Assembly: GCA_963662175.1 (NCBI GenBank)
Contig: OY759226.1
Location: forward strand, 23,420,446-23,484,445
DNA length: 64,000 nt
Source: Aradus depressus
Lineage: Eukaryota > Arthropoda > Insecta > Hemiptera > Aradidae
Reading direction: 5' to 3'
The position numbers and the translations under genes are program-made. This document shows, in pieces, positions 1 through 10,938 of this stretch (positions are counted from its first letter, which is position 1; the number at the start of each line of letters is the position of its first letter). Under the pieces are notes generated by a model, which did no database searches, was not told the origin of the DNA, and worked only from the letters and a program-made list of their open reading frames with translations.

Positions 1-19
1 CTTATATAAATCCCTTATC

Positions 20-195
20 CTCGAAGTACAGGGGAAGTTATTGGTCGGAAATTCGAAGTTGAATTTTCACAGAAATTTCTTGTTTTTTGACCCTCTCATT
101 CCAAGCCAAATGATCCCGTGGAGTTGGGCTCAACGTAAAAACCGTAATAATTGCCGATATACTGATTGTATCAGCAATACACATAATATATATAT
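20..195 (-). repeat. CHR-family repeat, partial copy at window edge
   Basis: Begins with the tail hairpin remnant (cgaagtacaggggaagtta), continues with the 'ggtcggaaattcgaag' module and runs into an internal unit (ttgccgatatactgattg). The orientation is reverse relative to the family head. It is cut by the window edge and diverged. The family is described in the findings. Confidence 0.5.
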
Positions 196-217
196 TATTT
201 AAAAATGGTAGACAAGG

Positions 218-277
218 TCTTAGGGTTTAGATCTGGGAGATAGAAAAGCCTTGAGCACGCCGTCCTTCGGATGGGAT
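218..277 (+). repeat. SINE-A fragment
   Basis: Carries only the mid-body segment containing the diagnostic 'cacgccgtccttcggatggg'. The tRNA-like head and the tail are missing, so this is an old truncated copy. Confidence 0.5.
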
Positions 278-289
278 TCTTTCCACTAC

Positions 290-870
290 CTCATAATCGC
301 AGGACCTTCTTGAAATTGGAGAACTGAAAAACCTCTTCTAAATAAAAATTATTATTCCGATTTCATTATTCGAAACTTTCCTCTTCAATTATAAAAATTA
401 AAAAAAAATATATTCTGATTATACTCATAATTTTTGATACCTCACTTAATCATATCCGTCAACAAATTTCATTAAAATCTGACACAAAGTTTTGGTAGTT
501 AGAATTCAAAAATGTGCAGAACTAAACATTTCAAATTTATTAACAGTTCCCAGTTCAGGTGATAAATATTCACTCTTAACTGTATCTGTTTTCCAAATGT
601 TATTTTTGACCTTTGAATATTATTTAAGACCCTCTAAAAAATTGTAAATATCAAAATTTCTAATGGACAAGATTCTTGCACATGAGGCAGTAATGGCAAA
701 TCTTCTTATGTTCGCGTGCTAAAAATATATATACATATTTTTTGAGATGCAAAAGACATATTTTAAATAATAGATTAGCAGTAATTATTGAGATCAGTTG
801 GAAAATTAACACCTTCCCACACGAATGTACCAATAAAGTATTCCCGCTTAATTTTTATTATATACTTTTT
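290..870. other. AT-rich stretch without recognisable gene
   Basis: AT-rich DNA with no coding frame of note. I see no RNA gene and no clear transposon ends in it. Confidence 0.4.
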
Positions 871-874
871 TCCT

Positions 875-1198
875 GATGGTGCCGAAAGCTCAGTGGTTTG
901 CGTGCTTGCCTTCTGAGCTCAAGGTTGTGGGTTTGAAACCCGGCCGAGGCCCTTAGTTTATTTTATCTGGGAGGTAAAATAAACTTAAGCACGCCGTCCT
1001 TCGGATGGGACGTTACGCGATGGCACCAAGCCTGCTACTCGTTAAAGACACCTACTCTCTAGGTGAATAAAAATTTAGGGTAGACAAAATTTAGGACTCT
1101 CACAATAGTGTCGGGATCATGTCCACCAGGGTGATGAAAGAGCGCTCTGGTAGTAGGCGATATGACCTCTTAGTTAAAGCCCGGGCATGAGTCATAAT
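875..1198 (+). repeat. SINE-A, near full-length copy
   Basis: tRNA-like head with an A-box-like 'agctcagtggt' and a B-box-like 'gggtttgaaacccgg', followed by the unique body and the 'cccgggcatgagtcataa' end. Mutations in the head indicate an older copy. Such heads carry internal RNA polymerase III promoter elements, but this is not a functional tRNA. Confidence 0.8.
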
Positions 1199-1239
1199 TA
1201 CTTTTTTTTTTGGAAAAAATAATGACTAACTCAAAAACT

Positions 1240-1530
1240 GAAATCTATTCCTTCCAAAATTGCTTCGCACTGCATATTATTCCCTCAACAACAATGACCT
1301 CGCCTGGATATTATTCACTCAAAAATTGCCTCTCCTCATGTTATTCATTCTCTAAATGCCTCTCCTCATATTATTCATTCTCTAATTGTCTCTCCTCATA
1401 TTAACGCTTCTCCTGCATATTATTCATTCTCTAATTGCCTCTCCTCATATTATTCTCTTCACAAGCGCCTCTCCTCATATTATTTCTTCTACAATTATCT
1501 CTTTCGCTTATTATTTCCTGCAGAATAACT
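1240..1530. repeat. Minisatellite of about 31 bp
   Basis: Imperfect tandem units of the type 'attattcattctctaatt' plus 'gcctctcctcatatt'. The short open frames here only reflect the repeat and are not genes. Confidence 0.65.
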
Positions 1531-1914
1531 TCTGCAGCAGATTATTCGTTCAAAATAGCATCTTATGTTCAGAGATAGTACCCATTTGTATTATATCGTC
1601 ATGACTGCCCCCATTATTTTGGCAATGAGGTCAATGCTATAAACCTGTGATATGAAGTCTGTACCTGTGATTATACGAACTAACAGGTACCATCGGATCA
1701 CTACTCACCCAGTCATCAGATCTCCATTTCAGCCTTACAATCATGACATTTCCCAACTGTTAATGCAAGTTTAATAGATCTGTGATCTTTCAACCAATAA
1801 ACACTGAATGACTTTACGTCACACTAAATTTCTAGCTGTACTGATTTTACCTCCACACTCATACAAAATTTAAGAGAAGTTAGATATTTGGTCAATTGTC
1901 AGAAATATTCAGTA

Positions 1915-2035
1915 TTTGTTAAGTCGTGACTGAAGATGGTAGCAATATAGAAGTACTCCCATGTATTATACATATTTTGTGAAATAGACAATATTTTCAA
2001 AAAACAATAGTTTTTCTTTATATTTTTTATAAAAT
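1915..2035 (+). mobile_element. Penelope-like terminal segment with ribozyme-like core
   Basis: Contains 'gactgaagatggtagcaata', then 'ttgtgaaatagacaatattt'. The same arrangement recurs on the other strand at 46376-46500 and in both orientations at 61393-61930. The CTGAAGA...stem order resembles a hammerhead core, but GAAA is degraded here. Assignment to Penelope-like elements is an inference. Confidence 0.35.
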
Positions 2036-2056
2036 GCACTATAAATGTTGACTGTT

Positions 2057-2355
2057 GAGTGCGCCGGTAGTTCAGTGGTATATGCGTACTTGCTTGCTGA
2101 GCTCAAGATTGCTGCTTCAAAACCCGGCCGAGGCCCTTAATTTATTTCATCTGGGAGGTAAAATAAATTTCGGATGGGACGTTAAGCAATGGTCCCGAGC
2201 CTGTTCGATGTCAGCTACTCGTTAAAGACCCTCTATCTTAGATGAATAAAAATTTAGGACTCCCATAGTGGGATCATGTTCACCAGAATGACAAACGATC
2301 TCTCTGGTAGTAGGCGATATGACCTCGTAGTTAAAGCCCATGCATGAGTCATAAT
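2057..2355 (+). repeat. SINE-A, near full-length copy
   Basis: Head 'gagtgcgccggtagttcag', then body, then the 'gcatgagtcataata' end. Part of the mid-body (the 'cttaagcacgccgtccttc' segment) is deleted. Confidence 0.8.
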
Positions 2356-3074
2356 AACAGTTGACTTTTCGAGATTAATTTATAAAAAACAAAAGTGAAG
2401 CAAATAAAATGCAGATAAGATTACTAACATGTTTAATCTTACTCCTGGAGAAGACGGGTAACCTGCCAACTTATATTATAAGATTCCATAACAATACATC
2501 GTGACATTCCAATTGGTTATTGTATTATTATTTTGGGCAGAGAGGGGCAGTGAATGTTTGCCCTAAGAGGCACACTTCAGGAACAATAATGAGGATAAAG
2601 GGTTGAAGAACCCTCTTCATGGGTACTTCATAGGGACCCAAGCCGAGTTGTAGGGTGCCCCGGAGTCAGTGTGTAGGGCTCGTGGCAACAGTTGGGGAAG
2701 TACTATGCCGGTGATTCTACGATGATTTTTTTTTTTTTCTTCGCTTGAAGTGTGCACGTGTAAATACGTGTATGATGAGGTGCAGTGCACGTGTGAAGAT
2801 GGCAATTTAGTGGTAGGTTACCTCCAGATGATGGAGGCACGTGGACACGCTAGTACGGGCCATTGGTCACTTGGCTGGCCACTCAAGATAACTTAGCCCC
2901 CTCCCTATTCCCCCCCCCCCCCCCCCAACCCCTCTTGAGGGCTAAGTGGTTACAGTGACAGCCAAATCAACCGAAAAGTCCAAGTATCCAGTCTTCACAA
3001 TATTTTTGAAATTTATTGATTTTTTGCTTAATAATCATAGTTTGAAACCCATTTTATCAAAGTATGTTCTTAGG
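2356..3074. other. Unassigned intergenic or intronic DNA with a poly-C tract
   Basis: Contains an isolated CHR-family head around 2690-2725 (minus; 'ggggaagtactatgccggtg') and a 16-nt C run near 2911. The rest is moderately GC-rich sequence that I do not recognise. Confidence 0.35.
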
Positions 3075-3185
3075 GTACACCCGAAGGACGGTAGGTATGC
3101 TCAGAATTTTTTCATCTCCCAGATAAAAAAAAACCTAAGGGCATCGGCCTGGTTTCAAACCCGCGATCTTCACCTCAGTAGCTTA
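3075..3185 (-). repeat. SINE-A fragment (head and body)
   Basis: Reverse-strand copy with 'cccgaaggacgg', 'tctcccagataaa' and 'ggtttcaaacccgcgat'. A short open frame crosses it only by chance. Confidence 0.6.
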
Positions 3186-3357
3186 GCATGGTACCCTTTT
3201 CTGGTCCTCCCTCCACTTCGACCGATTTCGTGGAAAATTAATAGATGCAGGGGCTTTTGAATTTAAATATAAAATTTCCGATTCTACCGACTTCACTCTT
3301 TCGTTGCACGAAATTACGGGTTCAAAACTAGTTTAGGCATTTGTCACTCTTATGGGT

Positions 3358-3408
3358 TTAAACTATGAGGTCATATCGCCTACTACCAGAGCGCTCTTTT
3401 GTTGCATG
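3358..3408 (-). repeat. SINE-A tail fragment
   Basis: Only the 'gaggtcatatcgcctactac' tail segment remains. Confidence 0.55.
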
Positions 3409-3813
3409 TACCCTATATATGTATAATACTCATTAAAAAACTAAAAATAATGTAAGAAAGCGTCAAAAAGAAGAAGAAGAAAAAAAAAAATACACATAAG
3501 ACAGAAAAGGCTGGAGAAATGATTATAGTTATTACCGACGGCCATTTTGTAAAATAATAATAATATAAATGTTAATGTAATCTCGTAAATAAGAGAGCCT
3601 TCCAGACGTGTACTGACTAATTACTTTGGAAAGATCACCAGCTAACCAATCTCAGCTGATAGATACATACATATATAAATGATGTATCTACCTGTATCTG
3701 CCCCCCTCCCTTATATAATATATCGTTAAATGAAGATTTTCAATTTATTTTAATAATATACTAGCAGGTTATATAACGTTGGCCGGTTACATAAATATTA
3801 CAATATTTATTTT

Positions 3814-4600
3814 TCAATTCAATTCAATTCAATTCTTTATTAGCCTTTAAGAAATACATCTTTTAGGCTCAGGGTTCGGCCTGATATATACATTATTCTG
3901 TTTAAAAAAAGTACAAATAAATGAAAATATAAAATAATAATAATAATAAAATACAAAGTAATATAGAACCTAACTGTTAATAAACAAATTAAAACAAAAA
4001 TAAAAATGGTATTTTATTTGAAAACTTCAATGTCCTCTAATTTTTAGCGCCCTCACTATGTATAGTATAGTATTATTGAGGTTTTGGTTGTTTGCAATGT
4101 TGAAAAGGGTCTTGTGAGGTTGCGGGCTCTTTAGTGCTTCTACCAGGTACTTTTTTCTTAGTTGGCTGAAGGCTGGACACTCCATGAAGAAATGGTGGAT
4201 GTCGTCCGGTCGGTCTTCGTTGCAGACACTACAGCTGTCTTCCCTGTTGAAGAGGTAGGTCACTCCTCCCATCGTCACTCTAGCCAGGCTTTCTCTACAC
4301 AGCCGAATCTGAGCCAACACTCTCGTCCTCACGATATTTGTCCTCAGCTTTAAGTAGACGTTGTAACAGTAAATATCCTTGTATGTGAGGTTATAGTTAG
4401 ATTCGAGAATGTGCTGAATGTCTCTATCGCGGCTCCTTTCTTCAAATCTACTCACAATCTTTTTCTTATGCCTGCTGATAAGATCAGGGTCCTGAGTATC
4501 CCATAACCATGAATAGCCTACAGAGGTTAGGATATTCCGGAGTTGAGTCACCCAGTTGTAGGCCGGTAGGTCTGAAGGCTTTTTTGTTAAACTATAACAT
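3814..4600 (-). mobile_element. 5'-truncated non-LTR retrotransposon (LINE) 3' end
   Basis: The coding remnant at 4027-4551 runs on the minus strand. The 3' end at the left is a pentanucleotide tail (attca repeats at 3817-3838) next to an 'aataaag' on the element strand. Such microsatellite tails are known for several arthropod LINE clades. The copy is 5'-truncated. Confidence 0.7.
4027..4551 (-). pseudogene. LINE ORF2 C-terminal remnant (RT-distal zinc-finger region)
   Basis: An open frame of 174 residues matching the extreme C-terminus of a LINE polyprotein. Near residue 107 it carries a C-x2-C-x8-H-x4-C pattern (CSVC...IHHFFMEC), typical of the knuckle after the reverse transcriptase in Jockey/CR1/R1-like elements. 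Upstream of it is the usual 'RVLAQIRLCRESL' context. Endonuclease and RT catalytic domains are absent, so the copy is dead. It has no host function that I can see. Confidence 0.7.
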
Positions 4601-4684
4601 TGTAATAGAATATTTCATATAATTTTGTGTATTAAACCAGAAATATAACCTACATAAGATAATTATTTAAAAATAAAAAATTAT

Positions 4685-4915
4685 AGTTGTTTGTGAATCA
4701 CCGGCTATGTACTTCCCCAACAATCAGTCAATTTTTGCTCTCCCTCCAATGCCAATCGACTAAATGTTGTATCGATATATTCATCATATCGACAGTTGTT
4801 GGAATTTTTGAGTTGAGCACCTCTCCCGATCCCCCCACTCCTTCAACTGATTCTGCTAAAAATTAATAGGTGTCGTCCTTAGAAGGTTTGAAATATATAA
4901 TATTTCGAGTCTTAT
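4685..4915 (+). repeat. CHR-family repeat copy
   Basis: Head 'gtgaatcaccggctatgt' plus 'acttccccaacaatc', then one internal unit ('cgacagttgttggaattttt', 'aaaaattaataggtgtcgtc'). No tail is visible; it ends at a tandem array. Confidence 0.6.
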
Positions 4916-4920
4916 ATGAT

Positions 4921-5118
4921 CATATCTTTCCGGAATCCGAGGATATTCCGGGGATCTAACAATACTCTCCTTCATATCTTTCCGGAATTCGAGAATATTC
5001 CGGGGATCTAACAATACTCTCCTTCATATCTTTCCGGAATCCGAGCATATTCCGGGGATCTAACAATATTCTCCTTCATATTTTTCCGGAATCGGAGCAT
5101 ATTCGGAGCATCTAACCA
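4921..5118. repeat. Tandem array, 52-bp unit, four copies
   Basis: Units begin 'catatctttccggaat' at 4921, 4973, 5025 and 5077, so the period is exactly 52. The last copy is diverged and truncated. Each unit contains a TCCGGAAT...ATTCCGG inverted motif. Confidence 0.85.
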
Positions 5119-5345
5119 GGAAGTGAACCCTCGTCTTCTCCACATCTGTCACAAGTCAGATTGTCCTTGACTCTGGTAATACGTAGGTGTCTGTTGACCA
5201 GACCGTGTCCTCAATGAACTCCTGCCAACCAAGAACATCGACTTGTCTCTATGTGGTTCTTTCTCTTCATGACTTCTTCAAAAGGTCTCTAGTCCACTTT
5301 TTTTAATCCGGGTTCGGTATGCCGTCTCTGGATATTCCAAGTACT
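5118..5345 (-). pseudogene. Degraded LINE ORF2 fragment
   Basis: On the minus strand one frame reads GHGLVNRHLRITR, followed by LTCDRCGEDEG. This is the 'TGHG..N.HL...C..CG.EE' block found C-terminal to the RT/RNase H region of R1- and Jockey-type LINEs. Stops and frameshifts surround it. Confidence 0.55.
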
Positions 5346-5739
5346 GGCCCCCCAGGAAGGAGAGTATACCTAACTAGGACAAAAGCGACAATACTGGTTG
5401 GAGCAGTCTCAAGACTATGTTTCCAGAGAGTACATTTGTAATTTAAATCTTCAATTTTCCACAATTCCAGAGCTCATATCACACATTTCCATGACAAAAG
5501 CTTTTCCTCCGCCTGAAACAAGATGGGAAAAGAACAGATAAAGCGAAAAGGGGAGAGATATTGTTTGTTTTTCATTTCCTTATGTTAACTGGCCATCGAT
5601 AATCCCTTTTGTCCCAGCCTACTTTTCCCTTTGTAATCTTTGGGTAGCCTACTATTTTATATACCAAAAAGAAGTTTACTCAGCGTTCCCCATTATTAAT
5701 GATTATTAAATAATGGAAACGATGTATACATTTTTGGAC

Positions 5740-6051
5740 GGTTTTCGGCATGTATTTCGCAAACCGAGCTAGGATCACCGAAAGTCCGGATTAGACGGAA
5801 TTTGCTGTAAAATGCACATGATATTTTAAAATATTTGTTTAAATATTAGCGTAAATATTTAGCGCGCCGTCTTTTTTGTCGGCACTTTTTCATCGTAGCC
5901 AACAGAGAAGTCAAGTCAAACCCTTTCTTTGAATTATTTTCGTACTTACCACTCGCTAAATTAAATTTTTAGTTTATTAAATTTTAATTAGTTTTTTAAA
6001 ATCCCGGTTGTCCAGATAATCGGTGTCCGGATTAGCGGGACTCTACTGTAA
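5740..6051. mobile_element. Pogo/Tigger-like terminal remnant
   Basis: Ends with 'ggattagcgggactctactg' followed by TA. This is the reverse complement of a CAGTAGAGTCCCGCTAATCC-type inverted terminus, characteristic of pogo/Tigger elements. A diverged second copy of the same end occurs at about 5788-5812 in the same orientation, suggesting nested or duplicated ends. No transposase frame is intact. Confidence 0.45.
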
Positions 6052-6179
6052 TAAATGTTTTTCAAACTTTCCTGCTTTGGACAGTATTAATTAAAAGGTA
6101 ACCAATATAATTGGAAGAAAGAAAAGTGAGAAAAGTAACTTATCAATGGTATTTTGGAAAAAGGAAGCCATTAGAAGTG

Positions 6180-6480
6180 TCTAGGGAGGGGGGGGGGGGC
6201 GTCGGAGGGGGGCCCTAAGAAATTGCAAGAGAGAAGTAATTATATGAGAAGAGTGTTAGAGACTGGGAGGGGACGATCATTAAAAATATATCTGGGAAAT
6301 ACGGGAAGGGACATTAATAATATAGGGTGAGCCTTGAGGAGGGTGGGGTGGGGTGGCGGGGGTGGGGGGGGGGGGGGGGGGTGAAATTGCGCAAGTTTTT
6401 GTAAGAGGGGCGGCCGCGCCTCCATTAATCATTAAGTTAGAGACTGAGAAAGTTTGGAAGGTGGGGGTGGGGGGGAGCTT
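6180..6480. repeat. G-rich simple-sequence tracts
   Basis: Several runs of G (10 or more at about 6188, and near-continuous at 6341-6382). The opposite-strand proline-rich frame is an artefact of these runs. Confidence 0.6.
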
Positions 6481-6529
6481 CTAAACGGTTCCATCCGTCT
6501 TAGTAGTCCTGGAGTCTTTGGACACTAGA

Positions 6530-6860
6530 GATGTACCAACATTCAAGTTTTCACTCTCCCTCTAGAACCAATTTACGGATTTGCTTGGAAGGCAATATTT
6601 TCCTCAGGGAATGGTAAATTGTCGTACAAAATTTCTTATTGATACATTACGACAGTTATTAGGTTTTTTTTTGAGATGAGTCTCTCTAATTCCGCTCTTC
6701 ATTTTGACCAATTCAACAGAAAATTCATAGAATGCGTCCTTTTGGGTTCCTAGATCCAATTATATTATGTTATAAGGAGTTATCGAGACAGAGAGAGACA
6801 TAAATCGATTGAAATCTCAACATCGAATTTCTGATCGATTACATAACTTACATCAGTAAT
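6530..6860 (+). repeat. CHR-family repeat copy, diverged
   Basis: Internal unit ('acgacagttattaggttttt') and the pre-tail 'catcgaatttctgatcgatt' followed by 'acataactta'. The tail hairpin is lost. Confidence 0.45.
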
Positions 6861-6897
6861 TGCCAAGGTAGTAAAACTCTGGACTGTCTGTCTGCTG

Positions 6898-7030
6898 AAT
6901 TTAAGATGCTTAGGGGTGGTTAGAGGCGTTAATGATGGTTAAAGTTGGTTAAAGAGGGTTAGGGATGGTTAAAGAGGCTTAAGAATGGTTAAAGGTAGTT
7001 AAGGACGGTTAAAATTGGTTAAGAACTGTT
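6898..7030. repeat. Degenerate decamer array
   Basis: About a dozen imperfect units of 'gttaaagatg' type, with period near 10. One strand is purine-rich. Confidence 0.6.
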
Positions 7031-7050
7031 AGGACATTGATGTTTAATTG

Positions 7051-7356
7051 ATGGCGCCGATAGCTCAGTGGTATATGCATACTTGCTTGCTGAGCTCAAG
7101 AACGTGGGTTCGTAACCCGACCGAGGCCCTTAGTTTATTTTATCTGGGAGGTAAAATAAACTTAAGCACGCCGTCCTTCGGATGGGACGTTAAGCTATGG
7201 TGCCGAGTCTGTACGATGTCAGGTACTCGTCAAAGACTCCTACCCTAGGTGAATAAAAATTTAGGGTAGGTAAAATTTAGGACTCTCACAGTAGAGTCGG
7301 GCTCATGTCCACCAGAGTGACGAAAGAGCGCTCTAGTAGTACGCGATATGACCTCC
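7051..7356 (+). repeat. SINE-A, near full-length copy
   Basis: Head 'ggcgccgatagctcagtgg', B-box-like 'gggttcgtaacccg', full body to 'gcgatatgacctc'. The terminal tail is missing. Confidence 0.8.
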
Positions 7357-7431
7357 CTTGATGTTTAATAAAACATCTGTCATTATTATTATATTCGATT
7401 TGTATATTATACACATGTTGTTTTTTTGCCT

Positions 7432-7568
7432 TATTTACGACATCCAGGGCGGGAGTTCTATCTACGAAATAAAACTCACTCCCGGACGGGATTAGAACCC
7501 GCAAACCATGGTAAGACAAAGCGACCAAAGCCCTACGCTCTAGCCCGCACGGCCACCATGGCCCCCTA
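7432..7568 (-). repeat. Second tRNA-derived SINE family (SINE-B), single copy
   Basis: On the minus strand it starts 'gggggccatggtggccgtgc' and has 'gcgggttctaatcccg' (B-box-like) about 60 bp on, as in a tRNA with a longer variable arm. A short body follows. It is unrelated to SINE-A in sequence. No second copy was seen in the window. Confidence 0.5.
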
Positions 7569-7619
7569 TACATATGTTATAAATTTCAAAATTGTGTGCC
7601 GAAAAATTAGAAACATTTA

Positions 7620-8270
7620 ATAATAATACTGATAATATTAAGGAGTATTTAGAAATCTTAGAAAATATTTTTGTTTTGAAAATATTCGGGAAGAAAAAAT
7701 GGTTCCAATTTTGCTCTGAAGAAAGAATTTCTTTGAATAACTGCGAATGTTAAATATAATGCGACCGACGACATTAGATCATGTGCAAGGGCCCGTGAAG
7801 ATGAACTATACGAACGGAGGAAACCTTATGAGAACGATGATTGGAATATAGACAGGATGAGAGCACAGTCGTTGAGGATTAGGTAAGGGGAAGTGGAACT
7901 GAAGAAGTGGGGGTTAATTATATGGATAGAGGGGTGTTATTAAGAAGAGGTAGGAGGCAGGACGAGGATTAGGGTAATTTGGATGAGGACCCGGCCAGAG
8001 CTGCCCCGCCAAGGACATGGTCACAGAGACAGATCTCTAGGTTAATAGCAACCTTCTCTGGTCAGTCATAGGCCACATTTCACGACAGACCTGGTCACTT
8101 CAGACAGCTCTCTAGGTCGATAGCAACCTTCCATATTTTGCCGATTTAGCTGAAAATTTATCGTCCTTATATGATTCTGTATTCACAAAATAATTTGCAT
8201 ATCGATTTATTCATAACATCGGCAATTATTATTTATTCTTTATAGAGTCTTCAATTAATATATAAAATTG
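7620..8270. other. Unassigned DNA with a short direct repeat
   Basis: No gene recognised. A segment around 8027-8062 ('cagatctctaggttaatagc') recurs in diverged form at 8105-8135. This suggests an old repeat of unknown class. Confidence 0.3.
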
Positions 8271-8274
8271 TAAA

Positions 8275-8412
8275 GGGCGCCGGTAGCTCAGTGGTATGCG
8301 TGCTTGCCTTCTGAGCTCAAAATCGTGGGTTCGAAACCCAGCCGAGGCTCTTAGTTTATGTTATCTGGGAGTTAAAATAAACTTAAGCACGCCGTCCTTC
8401 GGATCGGACGTT
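8275..8412 (+). repeat. SINE-A head, 3'-truncated
   Basis: Well-preserved head from 'gggcgccggtagctcagtgg' to 'cgtccttcggat'. The body beyond is missing. Confidence 0.75.
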
Positions 8413-8439
8413 TAGTGTAAATTAACTATTGATTTTTAC

Positions 8440-8530
8440 TTCAAACGGTTGGTTTATTTTTTGAGGCAGAGCAATAACGTAATTAATTCGTTCTGGGGAT
8501 GTACATTGCCTGTGATTCACTAACAACTTT
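8440..8530 (-). repeat. CHR-family head
   Basis: 'aattaattcgttctggggat', then 'gtacattgcctgtgattcac', is the reversed head. No internal unit is attached. Confidence 0.45.
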
Positions 8531-9039
8531 TTGTTTTATTATTACAAAATATAAATTATTATTTTTCAACTTAACTAAACTTATTTAAAACTTTCAATTA
8601 ATACTGAGAAATAATTAAAATATTTCAACTAACCCCTCAACAGGTTTGCATAAATATTTCTTTTTACGACAGAATGTAATTAGTGCTCCGAAGTAGATTC
8701 ACTTATTTTATTTTATTTATTTTTTTCTTCTTTTTACAACTATTTATGTTAATGATATTATAACAACTCTTAAAATATTTATGTTAATATAAAGTATAAT
8801 AAACTACTCGTTGCAGCTACCGTGTTGAGGTATTTGAATCCTGAATTGAATCAAATTATATATTTTTTATTGCAATTTTTTAAATTATCAAACTACATCT
8901 ATCTATATAAGAGAAGCTGTTTGTTTGTTCTGGAATTACGCGAAAACAACTGTATTTATATTCACAAAATTTATCGGGTTTTAAGAATAAGTCCTTAGGT
9001 TATTGACTGTGTGGAATTCAAAAAAGAGCGTTAAAATAT

Positions 9040-9685
9040 AGAGGGTGGCCCAGATAAGCGGGCCACAAGTGAGATAACTCCTAAACGGTTAGAGATATCA
9101 AAATTGTGCATAGGACTAAAGTTGTAGCACTCGCCGAGAGCTATGGTATAGCGTCCTCGAAAAGACATAAATGACCCTTTTAATGGCTCAAACAGCCCTT
9201 CGAAGGGCGGGGTTCCCTTTTGACCCTTAAGTTTCATTACATTTTATTAAAGTACTAAAGAAACAAGGAAGAACTGTGCAAACAGATTTTTGATACGTCA
9301 AGTAGTTCTCGAAAAAAAAAACGTTTAAAGTTGCACGTTTTTCTTATTCTGAAGTTATTAAATTCCAACAAACTTCAGAATAAGAAAATGTGCAACTTTA
9401 AACATTTTTTTTCCGAGAACTGCTTGACGTATCAAAAATCTGTTTGCACAGTTCTTCCTTTTTTCTTTAGTACTTTAATAAAATCGAATGAAACTTAAGG
9501 GTCAAAAGGGAACCCCGCCCTTCGAAGGGCTGTTTGTGCCATTAAAAGAGTAATTTTTTGTATTTTCGAGGACGCCATACTATAGCTCTCGGCAAGTGCT
9601 ACAACTTTAGTCCTATGCACAATTTTGATATCTCTAACCGTTTAGGAGTTATTTCACTTGTGGCCCGCTTATCTGGGCCACCCTG
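9040..9685. mobile_element. Foldback (palindromic) element, about 640 bp
   Basis: Two arms of roughly 310 bp are near-perfect reverse complements. The left arm starts 'agggtggcccagataagcgg' and the right arm ends with its complement. The centre is a loop of about 15 nt around 9357-9373. A TA flanks both outer ends. It contains no transposase, so it is a non-autonomous foldback/MITE. The open frames on it are mirror images of each other and not genes. Confidence 0.85.
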
Positions 9686-9849
9686 TATATATATATTTTT
9701 TTTTTTTGAGGATCATACGAAAAATTGGTTAGATTCGTATTCACTTACCTCATAGATTATACTAAGAATAGTCAATAAGTATGATCCAACTTAAGTGAAA
9801 ATATAGAAGAAGGTCTATTATATTGTCTCCTGCAGCTCTCCTATTATAA

Positions 9850-10260
9850 CAATCGTTTATTATAAAAAAGTTTTATTATAACAATGATTATTTAAGACAA
9901 TTTCTCTCTTTATTAAATAGTTGAGCGGAAAAAGAGGCTATATCCAGACATCCTATAATCACAACAATGGTTTATTACAACAATGATTATTTAAGACCCT
10001 TTCTCTCTTTATTTAATAGTTGAGTGGAAAAAGAGACTATATCCAGACATCCTATAATCACAACAATGGTTTATTACAACAATGATTATTTAAGACCCTT
10101 TCTCTCTTTATTTAATAGTTGAGTGGAAAAAGAGACTATATCCAGACATCCTATAACCACAACAATAACTATTTAAGACCCTTTCTCTCTTTATTTAGTA
10201 GTTGAGCGAAAAACGTGACGATAACTTAACAGTCTATAATCACAACAATGGCTTTATTAT
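9850..10260. repeat. Minisatellite, 99-bp unit
   Basis: Units containing 'ggtttattacaacaatgatt' recur at 9969 and 10068 (period 99), with partial units on both sides. The last copies are shortened. Confidence 0.8.
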
Positions 10261-10319
10261 TACGACATCTGTTTCTCTTATTATAATAATGGTTATTTAA
10301 GATAAACATATAAAATTTC

Positions 10320-10416
10320 ATGTCAATACGTCGTTCCACAGACAGAAAACTTCACTTCGAAGTTTTGACCGATTACATAACTTCATATGTCTGGGGAAGA
10401 TAAAAGGTAAAATTGA
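10320..10416 (+). repeat. CHR-family tail
   Basis: 'ttgaccgattacataacttc', then 'tctggggaagataaa', gives the tail module with a weakened hairpin. Confidence 0.4.
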
Positions 10417-10710
10417 ACTGCAGGAAGTTAGGTTCATGCGTTCAAAATGGTCTTTCTAAGAGTTTTTTCTGTTTTTAATGTTGTCTATACGGTTATTCAC
10501 GTTGAAAGTAAGTATCCCTTAGTCGGGTGAGGGAGCGAGTGAACTGAATTAAAGAGGTTAGGGGGAGGACGAGACAGTCACTAATGTAGTCATCAGGAGG
10601 GTGGTGGGGGGGGGGTAGTCCCGGGAGGGTCATCCGACGGTTCATCCAAGGGTCAGCAGATAGGGTCGGAAGGTAGATGGGACGTCAGAGTCACCGCTCA
10701 GCATCCCACA

Positions 10711-10869
10711 ATGGAGAACACTATCTTGAGAACTTTTCAAAAATCTGACTTTGAGAAGATGACTGAGAAATTGGATGACATCCCTTTCTCAGATTCTAGG
10801 AGACGTGTAAAGACTTTGGCAATCTGTCTATTGGAAATCATCAGACACATCCAGAGGGGAAATTTTTAG
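10711..10869 (+). pseudogene. Possible LINE C-terminal fragment, 52 residues
   Basis: A short frame starting MENTILRTFQ and ending RHIQRGNF, then a stop. Its basic-hydrophobic end is reminiscent of the extreme C-terminus of some LINE ORF2 proteins, but no diagnostic motif is present. It could be a chance frame. Confidence 0.2.
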
Positions 10870-10938
10870 AATCAGGGAGTCGCAAAACATGATATTCTGT
10901 TGAAAAATGTAGACAACATATATTGATTTTTTTTTTTG

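Noticed and set aside
4921..5118. CRISPR-like array
   Set aside because: Units are contiguous tandem repeats without unique spacers, in a eukaryotic genome.
9031..9755. Two similar 65-68 residue open frames on opposite strands
   Set aside because: They are the two arms of one palindrome.
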